A stretch of DNA of 64,000 nt from Hanleya hanleyi (taxonomy: Eukaryota; Mollusca; Polyplacophora; Lepidopleurida; Hanleyidae): positions 62,001 to 126,000 of the forward strand of contig JAVTVY010033764.1 of NCBI GenBank assembly GCA_036873755.1. The letters run 5' to 3'. Positions 36,040 to 46,705 of the stretch are shown one piece after another (position 1 is the stretch's first letter; the number at the start of each line of letters is the position of its first letter). A program made the translations under genes and the position numbers. The notes beneath the pieces were generated by a model. It did not search any database. It worked only from the letters and a program-made list of their open reading frames with translations, and was not told the origin of the DNA.

Positions 36040-37085
36040 TACTACTGTGGGTTGTGTAATTATGATGTCACAGTGAACCAAGCCCTATTAGTACTATGGG
36101 ATTCAGAACGATTCTGTTGCTTTCAGCAGCAGTACGCTGGGCAACAACTCAACGTGCAGATGCAACTAAACTACATCGGAGAGCTTTTGTACATGGAAGT
36201 ATCATCCGTATTTTCGTGTTGGGAAAGGGCATCGAACGACATGTGGGAACCGTGAATGTGTTTTGACCCATGCAATCTGTTTCATTGAACATTTCATTCC
36301 TTGATCTGTTTTTTTTTTATCAGTATTGTAAAATATAGATGTGAAATCAGCACTTCTGGTGAATACGCATTACATCGTGACCTATATGCTCGCGTAGGGG
36401 GTTATTTCTCCGCTATTCACATATCAATCCGATTGTTCTCACTGCAATATTCTGAACCTAACTCGTATGGCATGAGCTACACTCATGGTATGCCAGCAAT
36501 CAGCACGGTGTTCTCTCGCTTGGAAATATTGCTCTTTTGTCGCTCTACTTTGTAAGACTTCAGAAAGTGGACCGCGATCATGCACAAGAGAAGCCGCAAA
36601 AGTAACAGCGATATACCTTCAAGATTGCACAACCATCGACATTTGAACTGATTCGCCCACATTAAACTAGTTTATTAATTTGAAGATATGCTAACGGCGT
36701 GGGTATTTATTTGCGGATATTTCTTTGAAAGGTTTCCATAAGGATATGACAAGGATAGTTGTCACCGAACCCCGTATCAATTCATACGCTCATTGGTCGA
36801 TTACACGGCTTGAAATAGCCATATCGCGACAAACGGGTTTGAAATAATTCACACACGGATTTGAAATAGTTTGTAACCTGTTGCCCTTGACTACCGATCA
36901 ATACGAGGCTACGGAAAGTCATCTGCTACAGATCGCAAAAATGTCAACAAATTCAACTGAACGAAGGTTTATCGCATTTTTATCTCGACTGTGGGCCTTT
37001 TCAGCTTTCTTCCAATGATGATTGTCTTTCAATTCGAGAATATACGAGTGATATGAGAAAGAAGTCACTATTTGGTGACAAAATC
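36040..37085. other. no gene; re-entry into R2
   Basis: 36040-36480 is unassigned. From about 36480 the sequence matches R2 (18380 onward). Short open frames at 36013-36555 lack any recognisable feature. Confidence 0.45.
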
Positions 37086-37189
37086 GTTATCTAGGTTTGA
37101 GTCAGGGTTGATCGGGTGTTGTGATCTGCCTGTGAAATTTCACAGACAGGTCACAAAACCCGATCAACCCTTCCTCAAACCTAGATAAC
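37086..37189. repeat. near-perfect 104-bp palindrome
   Basis: The left arm (GTTATCTAGGTTTGAG..., 37086-37137) and right arm (...CTCAAACCTAGATAAC, ending 37189) are reverse complements with only a few mismatches over about 51 bases and essentially no loop (GTGAAATTTCAC at the centre). Transcribed, it would form a long perfect hairpin. Confidence 0.92.
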
Positions 37190-37602
37190 TCATATTCAAT
37201 CCATGCCAGGGACAAATTTCATGAAAGAATCTCTTCTAAAGGTGTCAGGAGAATATGCACGATTCTTTTTGCGTTGGTATTAAAGCTCAATGCTTCCATG
37301 TTAAACCTAGTCTGTATAGGATCTCTCTATATGTATTATACAGCTGCAACCCTGGTACATTCAGACATCGATGAGTACATGCGGCATTGAGGGCATCGAT
37401 GAGTAGATGCGGCATTGAAGGCATGTTGATGATCCCGAGACATATATTTGAACATATGTAATAGGTATCCACAAAGGAAAATTTGTATAGCCCCATTGTG
37501 TACCAACTTGTATCAACCTGACACACCAATTTCTTCAAATTAATGGTCTCGTCATATAGAAATATAGGATTATGTCCTTATTTGAATATTTGAATAGTGT
37601 CA

Positions 37603-38042
37603 ACCCTATCTGGCTTGAACGGTTTGGGACCTGTCCAGGCCTGGGGAGGTCATTTCGGCCCCCTAGATATTTTTTGCTTACCCCTTGATCCATGGAGCTG
37701 AAACTTGCTACGCTATACGCTTGGGTCAAGCTCTACTAGACAAGACTATGATGACGTCATAGTGACGTCTGGTGTGAAATAAACTAGTTTTTGCCCACTT
37801 GTCCCAGAAGAAAAGCAGTAGTTTTGAAGAACACCACTTTTCTGGTACCCCACATGACCGCCATTTGATTCAACCCATGATACTCTGTTTGGGGGGGTTA
37901 TAAAAATAGGATCAAAATGACCCCAAAATGAAAAGCTACAAAATCACGGAGTGTCAGAGATCAAGTTTTTCTCATTCCTGAGATAGGATAGAAAGTTTGG
38001 TAGAGGGTCCATAATGTCTCTCCCCAGGCCTGGTAGGGTTAA
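37603..38042. mobile_element. non-autonomous DNA element with AACCCTA..AGGCCTG ends, copy 2
   Basis: Starts AACCCTATCTGGCTTG and ends CCAGGCCTGGTAGGGTTAA. The inner sequence GATAGGATAGAAAGTTTGG near the right end matches copy 1 at 26821. It contains ATGATGACGTCATAGTGACG. It is non-coding. A third partial end may be at 38508-38560 (CCCTACCAGGCCTG). Confidence 0.7.
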
Positions 38043-38069
38043 TATTAAATATGCTGGGCAATTATTGAG

Positions 38070-38205
38070 AGGATCCCATTAAACTTGATCATGTAATGAA
38101 TGGAAAATACATCCCAACCGATCTGCCGAGGCGAGGATGGAATGTATTTTCCTTCACGGGAGTGGGAATTTTCATCCCCTGATCAAGTTAATATCGGATT
38201 CTCTT
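38070..38205. repeat. short fold-back element
   Basis: AAACTTGATCA at the left and TGATCAAGTTAAT at the right are inverted copies. GGAAAATACATCC and GGAATGTATTTTCC form a second inverted pair inside. Compact, MITE-like, with no coding. Confidence 0.6.
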
Positions 38206-38346
38206 TCCCATATAATTTAAATCATTAATTTAATCAGTATTCTATTACAAATATCAACGACACACCATGTTGTTGGACGTTGGTGTAGCGCATTATACCT
38301 GCAGCACGTGTCAAGCAAAGTGAATGGCCACCTGCGTCGCACGCGC

Positions 38347-38372
38347 TCATCCCACACACGTGTGTGGGATGA
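38347..38372. repeat. 26-bp perfect palindrome
   Basis: A perfect self-complementary sequence centred on CACACGTGTG with arms TCATCCCA and TGGGATGA. It could be a chance palindrome, a protein-binding site or the core of a small hairpin element. Confidence 0.85.
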
Positions 38373-39619
38373 CGTATCCCAGACGCTGTTACCGTAGAGT
38401 TTTACGCTGTATTATAAGGGAAAATATTATCTTATGTATGTTTACATTGAGAAATCTAGGTAGATAGTCCGATGATGAACAAGTACAGAGCTTCTTAAGT
38501 ATGAGTTATCCCTACCAGGCCTGTACGAGGTTGATTCTTCCAAAGCCTGGACGTGTTTAAACTATTTATTTGAGCCAATTAAATGCACTATTACAAACCC
38601 CAGATGCTGACACAATCCGCAAAACAATTATTTATATCTGCTCAACTTTTTCTCCTAAACCTGCTCAATATGGCAGTGAATAATTATTTAATGCACGACG
38701 AATTATTTTCGTGCATTTTGTAGCAAGGAAAAGGTAAACATATCGACGAATGGACGAAACTTTATTTTCTAACTATGTCATCTCGGCAAGTTAAATTCGC
38801 CAATGATCAGTCGCTACTCAGAATATGCGAATAATCGATAGAGAATACAACAAAAGAGTTTTATTCTCGCTTTTCAGGTACGATGAAAAGTTTGGTGTAG
38901 CATATTGTCGACCGCATCCCACCCCTCATGTTCAGGTGCTTCCCAAAATTGACCGTAGTTACATTTCCGACAGATTGATCTCAGCTTCCGCTACACGGTA
39001 AATTCTTTGTTTTTTCTCTTTGAATGAAATTCATTTACGTCATGTGTCCAAGAGAGAACTGTTTCTAATCTTTCACTTCGCAGAAAATTCGAATTGGGAC
39101 ACTTGGGAATAGTCGACATTTAACTCGGGTCGTCAATAGTGGAAAGCTTTCAACCTGATCTCCAACCACCGGAAGCAATAATCACAGAATTTTCGCTGGC
39201 GTCATCTAAGACAAAAAAGAATGTAGCAATTGCACAGCATTGATTGACGTCGGATACGGCTGTTTGACTGGAGGCGAAATTAATCAGTTGAACTTTTAAA
39301 AGAAGGAAAACCAAAAAACGATTTAGAACCCGTGTGCAATCCTTAGCGTTATATGCATGATAGCACAACCAAATCTATAGTTTATTGTATATAGCTATAA
39401 CGAAATTTCCGCGAAACTGTATTATGGACAACAAGGCCCGATGTTCTAGTCAATTCGACTAAGAGACAATACTATCAACACCTCCTCCAACCTATTACAG
39501 TATTAACGTCAACCCCATTATATAAAGTTGAAACGTAATAAATAATTCACTTATATGATAACAATAATTTAGAATTTCTCCCGTTTAATATATTCTTGAG
39601 ATATATTGTGGGGAAAAAC

Positions 39620-39770
39620 CAGTGTCAGAGCGACGTTCAGTAGCCGGCCGTCGTCTATGAAGAAGTTTCTCGTCTATAATCCAAACACCGATACTAAGTT
39701 ATCGCCAAAATCAAAGTAAGCATAACTAAATTAGGAGCTGCGGCTGGTATTGGTAGAACATATATGCTGT
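39620..39770 (-). repeat. decayed Naiad tail relic
   Basis: gacgttcagtagccggccgt followed by a tataatccaaacaccg block corresponds to the reverse-strand tail end, with many substitutions. Confidence 0.5.
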
Positions 39771-40089
39771 TGGCCTCCTATCCACTTGTGCTCTACCCAA
39801 TAACAGTAATGCTCAAAGTTTCAAAATGTCCTTAAAATACACAAAAAAATGTAACAGCCTGAAGCACTAATCAGGTGAGTAAGATTAAAGCGTCGCTTTC
39901 AACAATGCTTCAATCACATTGTCCTGACACTGGTGCAACCCGCCCTTGATCTATCCTGCTGAGCGCAAAGCGAGGAAGATAAAAATTCCAACACTGATCA
40001 GGTGATCTACAGGTGAGTATGAACAGATGTAGAAAATTTCATCAACGTATACATGGTATCATTATTGTGCAATACTGGGCCTGCTAACA

Positions 40090-40225
40090 AAACAGTTGGG
40101 ACATACGCAAGGGAGAAGCGGTTAGCAGTGTCCAAAGATTCTGGCGATATCATGGTTTTACAGCTACATAAACACAACAGATTGCGACATCTGTGTCACA
40201 GAAAGGTCAGCATTTCGGAGGGATT
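40090..40225 (-). repeat. decayed Naiad tail relic
   Basis: gggagaagcggttagcagtg, then attctggcgatatcatgg, is the middle of a reverse-strand tail with many substitutions. Confidence 0.55.
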
Positions 40226-41387
40226 TGTCTGATAGCATGAATTCTAGACAAAGAATAATTAGTAAACTGTCCCTTTCGACAAGAAAAATGCGAAACGCTA
40301 AAGTCTGGGCCTGTTCAATATTGTTCATCTGCAGTCAAGAAACTGAGGAATGCAGCCGTATTTGACTTACAGTACCGACCAGATTAAAGGTTCGCCTAAC
40401 GGGCTCATCTAACGGACTAACGCGCTTCAAATTAATGCGCTCAGTGGGAGGCCTAACACGCTCCCAAACGCAATCGAAAACTCCTAACGCACGTCTAACG
40501 GTCTGCTAACTTTCTCTTTATTCTACGTAACGCACTTGGACAATGGGCAGGTCGAGCAGCTGCCAGACGCGAAAGCGCGGGGGTCGGTAACTTGCTCTGT
40601 GCTCTCCTTTTCCTGTTGCGGCCTAACTACAAGTCCTCAATAATATGATCACACAAGAAATATGTTTACTCTAGATGTTCCATTTGGCATCCAGCAAACG
40701 ATTTCCTGTATATCATTGACATGGGCGTCGAAAGAACACGATCGTTCACATGATCATTTCAGGTCATCATGGCCAGAAGATGCTCATAAATATAACCGCC
40801 TGTCAATCGAAACTTGGAATCAATAAACTGTTATCTGTTTACATGACATTAATATCCGCACCTTGATAATTTAATCTTGGTCGCTGTCGTGTCATACGTA
40901 AACGTTCGACATCGTGAAGATAGACTTGATGTCTTCCGAATTACATTGTCTGGCTATGACGTCTTCCCATTAACGGGGAACATCAAGCGAGCCAGCCCAT
41001 ATCGATCAAACAGATATTAAATGGTGGAGGATAACATATTGTAATCGAAACGATTCATCTTTTTAAAGTGATGCATTGTTGATATGATACTGAAACAAAA
41101 CATACGGAAATTGATACTAATAGCTACATTCAAACGTGTGTCCTGTTCAATTTCATCTGGCCCGCGCATATTCTTTTGTTCGCTTGTTGGGCTATTTGGC
41201 ACAGGGGCCATTAAATAAAACATGAATATGTTGCTTCATATTTGCCAAGATCATTGCTTAATATAATAAAATGTCCATAGATCAGTTTGGTCGGATATAG
41301 TTCAGAAAACATATGGAGATTTAAGCCCATCATTCCAATTGTTATTCGGAAATTTGTCCATACAACCTGCCGAAGTACATTGTGCGG
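40226..41387. other. no gene; TAACG-rich degenerate stretch
   Basis: 40390-40530 has many CTAACG/CTAACGCGCT variants, forming a loose short-period repeat. Otherwise I recognise nothing up to Naiad copy 7. Confidence 0.4.
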
Positions 41388-41998
41388 TTACAAGTGTCTG
41401 GTCCGTCATTCATAATTCAGCCGTCGTCCATTAAAGAATATCCGCGTCCATAATCCAAAGACCGCCAAATGTATCGCCAAATTTGAGAAACTTTGAGTGT
41501 AGGCGCTTGGTGGAATAGCCCTGTTTTATAAGTTTCTGCAACAATGTTTTGTGACGTTGATTAAAATCGTCACATTTAACACAGGATCTAGCAAATGCTA
41601 TTAAGCGAGATATGTATACGATATATGCAGGTCCCACTGGAATATTACTGTCCAGAAAGGGATAGTTTACGATGTCGAAATTGTAATCATCTCTTTTGTC
41701 ATACAGTCGACGAGAGAGAAGGCCCGCTTCATTTTTATAGAGATATAGGTCAAAATACGATGTGCCTGTAGGGTTATCTGTAGTTTCCTTCAAATCCAGT
41801 GAAGGTGGATATATATCCTTCACTGCCTCATTTATATAGCGATTATCCGCAGCGAGAAGATCGTCTATATAGCGTTTGGTGAATGAGAAGGAACGGGCTT
41901 TGAATGGATCGGTTTTTGAAAGCGCCTGCATATAGTGATATTTATAAGAGAACAGATATAGGTCACCCAATAGGGGTGCACAATTAGTACCCATTGGA
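41388..41998 (-). mobile_element. Naiad-type PLE copy 7, internal RT fragment joined to a tail end
   Basis: Read on the reverse strand it begins exactly at IPMGTNCAPLL (motif B), abutting the tail end of copy 6 at 41998/41999. It runs through YIDDLLA and PVGPAYIVYISRL to KFLKFGDT, then jumps to the last ~70 bp of the tail (GGTCTTTGGATTATGGACG..., ending near 41388). The frame 42021-41431 is open across this junction but encodes only the middle of the RT. It shows both a 5' truncation and an internal deletion. Confidence 0.85.
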
Positions 41999-42392
41999 AT
42001 TACAAGCGTCTGGTCCGTCATTCGTAATTCAGCCGTCGTCCATTAGAGAATATCCGCGTCCATAATCCAAAGACCTATTCCATATAACAGTAGTAGCACC
42101 AAATTCAAAAAGACAATCATAGTATACATAAACATGGCTTGTATCCTGCAAGAGAGAAGCGGTCAACAGTTTTCAATGATGCCGGCAAGACATCATGATG
42201 TTCCAAAAATTTCAAATCCGTATCGCTGATCAGTATTCTTAATCCATAATATTCGCTGTAAAGTCGTCATCTAAAGAATGATGTATCTCAGTCACGCTTT
42301 GATTGTGACTGTTCATATGAGTACCATGAGGATCTTGAAGTACATGGCTTCATACGGCCCCTAGCCCCGGGTTAAGCGGAATTAGACACAAG

Positions 42393-43329
42393 TTACGAAA
42401 CGTAACGCCATAGATCTTGCACGCTACGCTCGTATTTTGCTATCGGCATGCGATATGTATCGCCAAATTTGAGAAACTTTGAGTGGAGGCGCTTGGTGGT
42501 GTAGCTCTGTTTTATAAGTTTCTGCAACAATGTTTTGTGCTGTTGATATACTATGTTGCCAAATTTCACATAGATATTTTTAATGAGAAAATCAAGCAAC
42601 TCTATAAACAAAGAAGCATCCACTGCGTGAACTGGTCAAGTTTCCAATTCCGGAAACCCACCGGAAACCTATTGGAAACTGTAGCGACACAGTTTCCAAA
42701 AGGTTTCTGGCTGGTTTCCCCAATTGGAAACTTGACCGTTTCATGCAGTGACCCCATGAATGATACCTCTTGTATGTAGTAGAGCTAAAGAATGCTTTAT
42801 GGCTTCCTACATTAATATATCTACGATCAGTTTTCTTGAACACAGATACTATTAATGAACTTAGACGGTCAATAAGGTCCTGATGAGGGATTGTGGTATA
42901 GAGAGTCGAGAAATCCCATGTGGATACATGTCTATACGGTATGTGACCTTTAGCATCAAGTTCTTCCGTAAGACATTTTGAGTTTTTAAATATCCACATA
43001 CATTCAACGCCAGAGTTTTTAAAAATAGTGGCGCAATACCTTTCCCACAATGTTTTTACCTCCTGAAGGGCCCTCGTCAACAGGGTTGGAAGAAGCTTGG
43101 TGGTGCAGCTTCTAGAACCAGCTATGAATCTAGCTTTGTATGGCGATTTATGCATGTTGGGAGTCCAGTATACTTTTGGTATATCGTTATGTTTGGTTGG
43201 AAGACAAATACCTCTTTCCTTGAGAAACGTTTCGTGATTGTTAAATAAATCTTCCAGAGTAAATCCAGTTTGAGAGTAAGTAGACGTATTTGATGACGAT
43301 ATGTTTACACTCAATTCTTCAACCAGCAC
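42393..43329 (-). pseudogene. Naiad reverse transcriptase, copy 6
   Basis: Frame 43329-42592 encodes SSSNTSTYSQTGFTLEDL, YWTPNMHKSPYKARF, a CMWIFKNSKCLTEEL block and STWDFSTLYTTIPHQDL up to RYHSW, then runs into the MITE. Frame 42623-42393 resumes at DASLFIELLDFLIKN and fuses KFGNIVYQQ directly to HKTLLQKLIKQ. Motifs B and C are absent, so this copy has no catalytic YxDD. Confidence 0.85.
42621..42750. repeat. 130-bp MITE inside Naiad copy 6
   Basis: Ends CACTGCGTGAACTGGTCAAG and its near inverse at 42731-42750 (CTTGACCGTTTCATGCAGTG) form about 29 bp of inverted repeat. Inside are further arms, TTGGAAACTGT and ACAGTTTCCAA. Other Naiad copies read straight across the site (CATCCCATGAATG at 10085), so the insertion is clear. 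A short ATCC/ACCC duplication is possible but imperfect. Confidence 0.88.
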
Positions 43330-43387
43330 CTGGTAATAGTAATATTCACATATGAATATTATATTATTTGGAGCTTTGTCTGCTGGG

Positions 43388-45338
43388 TGCCTTTCTTGCT
43401 AATGTATTGGTTATGAATGAGTCATCGTAGACACCCGTGAAAGTGAGCTATTCTCTGCGAAATAGATACGTTGTCAAGATTCAGGTATACAACAATTTTG
43501 TTTGACCTAAATTGTTACAGTGTGAAACTTTCAATGTTATAAGGATAATATAACACGTGGATAACACACTTTTCTGCAATTTACCAAAATGTACAGGCAT
43601 CGAAATAGGCAGGGGAACTTCATTGGTCAAAATAGAGATGGACACAAAAAAGACAATATCTATCCTTACATATAGGATGAAAAAATAACAGCAGACATTT
43701 CGTCGGTTTCTCAAAAGCAATGGTTCGATATTTGAGCGTTTTGGTTTCAATTCAATCAACAAACAGTTGATTTATCAATGGATACTGTGGCTATCAGCGT
43801 GACAAAATTGAGTACGTAACTCTTGTTGCGTGAAAGGAAGAATACTTAATCGTAACATAGGCAACATATTTTAGGCAAGCGTTAGGCAATCATGTAAATA
43901 GCATAAAATCTGAAAGGAATATACAGTGATACCGTATAAAAATTACACGTGTTGATGCTGCTGAAAATAAACGTCCGTGTAGTACATTCTTCAGATAGTG
44001 TACTCAGCACATCAAACCCACTCCCTGCTTGGGAATCCTTAGTTAAATCTGAATAACCTAAACTAAGTTCCAATGATGGCTATCTAAAAATCGATCCAGT
44101 TCGGTGACCTGTTTTGTTCACCTTGCCACTATCGCCAATGCGAGCACAACGTTCCCGTTGTAACAGTTCAGTTTTGTCCTCAAATCGTTTAATGTTTTGG
44201 GATAGGCAGAAAACAGGGTGTCACGCGCCAATCTAATTTCAGCAGCATCGATATAACATTAAATTTAGCATTTCAAATAAATACAGATTGCCTTGTTTGT
44301 TAGATTGAGAACGACCTACAGTGGGAACTCATTTCTCATTGCAAATATAAATAACAAGATGCAAAGACTGTATATAGTATATGCTTGACCTGTACATGGA
44401 TTCAATCCCTTAGTTATCTGACTAAAGAGGTAAACAGAGGTTAGCTTATTAGATTGATTAACTATCGAAAACAGTACCTCGTGCAAATAAATCAGTTACT
44501 CCTACCTGACTATAATAAGTATGCTTGTACCAGAGGCGAAGGAGTCGATTATGTATCGTTGACCATAACCATGATGGTTAACCAACTGACCAAGCTTCGA
44601 TTGGTGGTGGTAATTAGAAATAATACATAAAAGCCATGCATGGGTTCGTTACAGTAATTTAGCTTCAAGCGTTATGGGGCAAGTCAAATGCGAAAAATGA
44701 ACGCAAACTTTACATTTTGAGAATCTCTTGATGGCAGCCATTTTAGGTTCACCAATGATCCTTTACACCTAAGATTAAAGAAATATGCTCTAGATATTAG
44801 GGACTGTTCAAAAATTTTCGGAGGGGGGGGGCTGGCGCATTTCAGGGGGGAGAATTTTTTTCTTGTGGTTCGGGATGAGGTGCTTACTTTTCTTACTGGT
44901 CCAATCAGGGGGGGTGCTTGCTTTTTTGCCAACTTAATGGGGGACACTTTTTTTGGTGCCTCGAGCATTGTTGGAGGTATTGTCGTCATGTACGTACATC
45001 TGTTCATTATTTTTTTTCTTTTTTGGGGTGGGGTTCACTAGATTAAACTAGTGGTCAAACTAGGTAAATTATTGCTACCATTTTTACTGAATTACCCAAC
45101 TTGTATCTCATATGCATGTTCTCCAGATCACTAGGTTAAGCTTTTAATTTGTCACCAAATGCTTGTTGCCATGAAACGTTTCTTCATCTAACAGGGCCCT
45201 ATTCAATTACCTCCAAGTCCGAGAGGTTCTCTGTGATTTGCACGGTTCATGCACGGTATTACAGTTAGAAACAAACGTGCCGATATTATGATTACACACA
45301 GTTACACTAAGTACACACGTAAATTCCCTCCGCGACGG
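43388..45338. other. no gene; G-rich patch at 44820-44960
   Basis: Frames are short and unconvincing. Around 44820-44960 G-runs alternate with T-runs. The reverse frame 45007-44684 (PPPPKIFEQSL and LAKKQAPPL) resembles a proline-rich peptide that I have the impression recurs in invertebrate repeat-derived predictions. I treat it as a dispersed repeat, not a gene. Confidence 0.4.
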
Positions 45339-45475
45339 TGCCGATCGGCATGGTAAACAGCGTGACCATTGGAATGGTCCGGAATGGTGACGACCGGGTT
45401 CAGAATGGTGACGAGCATATCGTTACCACTCGTGACCACAATGGTCACAATGTTTACCGTGCCGATCGTCACCAT
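45339..45475. repeat. fold-back sequence with GGTGACGA-like repeats
   Basis: CATGGTAAACAGCGTGACCA near the left and CAATGGTCACAATGTTTACC near the right are inverted copies with three mismatches. Between them AATGGTGACGA occurs repeatedly (45379-45415). CGGTGCCGATCGG (45338) and CGTGCCGATCG (45460) add a direct-repeat component. Probably a small non-autonomous element. Confidence 0.6.
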
Positions 45476-46069
45476 TCGTTTGACAATCGTGTGTACCGCT
45501 CCGGTACACAGGCGCATGTTTGCCGTCTGTGTAAACATGGTAACTCTTTTATGTTTGAGGTCAATTAAAGTATAAATTCTCCTGTCCGATGTGTTATAAT
45601 TATCAGTTATTGTACCTGCTGGGAGATTTATTCAGTGTGTCCGAGGATGGACACACGACTACGGACACGAATGGTGCACGAACGGTACCAGCGCGGACAA
45701 AAGCAAATAGTTTTTGAAACGCCGGCACTGCGTAGAACTCTTTTACGTACGGAGGCTCAGTTTGTCTGCTCCTCGTGGCGCGTTCATCGCTGTTTGAATT
45801 CATCCAGAACAACAACAACATCATATTCAACGAGTGACAGCAGTTCGCAGTGACTTCCGTTACTGTCCGGAAGTGTCTTTGAAGTAACTTTGAAGTAACT
45901 TTAAAGTGTGGCCATATTTTAACCTTGAAGTGCAAGGCTCAGAGTCAGAAGTGTGCTTGCAGTGTGGGTATTGTTTTGTAGCAATGCCATATAAGGGCAT
46001 TGAAGTCACAATGAAGTCACTTGGAAGTACTTTTGAAGTGTGCCTCAGATATGTTAATTAGGTACTGCA

Positions 46070-46262
46070 AAGGCACTTCATCGACACTTCTACAGAAGGG
46101 TAACCTTCATGGGCACTTCTGAAGTGCTCTTGAAGTACCTAATTAGAATATTTGAGGTACTTCAATGTCTTTATATGGCAAGGCATTTCATCCACTCTTC
46201 TACAGAAGAATACCTTTCATGTGCACTTCTGAAGTGCTCTTGAAGTACCTTATTAGTATCAT
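46070..46262 (+). repeat. tandem ~84-bp duplication in the left end of the TIR element
   Basis: AAAGGCACTTCATCGACACT...CCTAATTAGAATA (46070-46153) and CAAGGCATTTCATCCACTCT...CCTTATTAGTATC (46179-46262) match at most positions. Both include CACTTCTGAAGTGCTCTTGA, itself partly palindromic. Confidence 0.85.
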
Positions 46263-46541
46263 AGCAAATCCGTGTAATGAAAGGTATGTAGCGGCGAGAT
46301 ATTTACTTTCCCGGAAAAAAAGACACAAATATATATTTGAGCACAGAACGTTTTATTTAGAGAAAACACAGAGTGAGACAAAACAGTACACCATAAAATA
46401 TTTACAATAAACCTGATGGTTCTTAACAAGAAACGTGTAGTTTATATAACCGCTAGTACAAATCCTTGAGACAAAATACAGCACAGTAGTATATATGAAT
46501 GTCTTTGGTATGAGAATTAATTGCAGTATTAGTATTATTAT

Positions 46542-46705
46542 TCAAGGGTGACCGTGTTCTTGTCCAACTTGAACTAGAAGCAGCAGATCTTTCGAATTAT
46601 AGTTTGCTTTAGTTGCCCTGAGGTCCATTTGGACGTAATCCAACCTTTGCTGAAACCCACCAATCTGAATTGTGAAATTCTTGGCCTGTGGCGATAAATA
46701 CATGC
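46542..46705 (-). other. exon-like reverse-strand frame in the TIR element
   Basis: After an acceptor-like TTTATCGCCACAG|G the reverse strand encodes QAKNFTIQIGGFQQRLDYVQ and continues for about 28 residues to a TGA at 46542. Composition is coding-like (amphipathic, helix-forming), but I know no family. It could be the last exon of an element gene that includes 48074-48175. It is speculative. Confidence 0.25.

Larger units (their letters stand above)
24630..39480. repeat. R2 duplication, expanded copy
   Basis: Collinear with 15410-19450 but about 3.7 times longer because of later insertions: the DNA elements at 26192-26878 and 37603-38042, the Naiad cluster and flanks at about 30300-36480, and fold-back sequences at 37086 and 38070. 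The large open frame at 29343-29789 (148 codons) lies in a segment that matches 17590-18060 without keeping the frame, so I do not treat it as a gene. Confidence 0.75.
41999..43387 (-). mobile_element. Naiad-type PLE copy 6, deleted and carrying a MITE
   Basis: Starts on the reverse strand near 43387 at the ADKAPNN region, keeps the N-terminal RT part and motif A, is interrupted by a 130-bp MITE (42621-42750), and lacks the palm (from YQQ to HKTLLQKL, about 480 bp). It then has the C terminus (VQDLWRYVS, stop at 42393) and the tail to 41999. The tail lacks several bases found in the others (for example around 42095 and 42140). Confidence 0.87.

Noticed and set aside
31779..43387. Selenocysteine (in-frame TGA) coding, as reported for clam Naiads
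   Set aside because: The breaks I traced in copy 4 are a TAA and frameshifts. TAA also breaks copy 3, and copy 5's TGA replaces a TGG tryptophan seen in sisters. I found no TGA shared between copies.
45302..45575. Overlapping open frames on both strands as genes
   Set aside because: They arise from the GGTGACGA/GTCACC inverted-repeat sequence, which is open in several frames at once.
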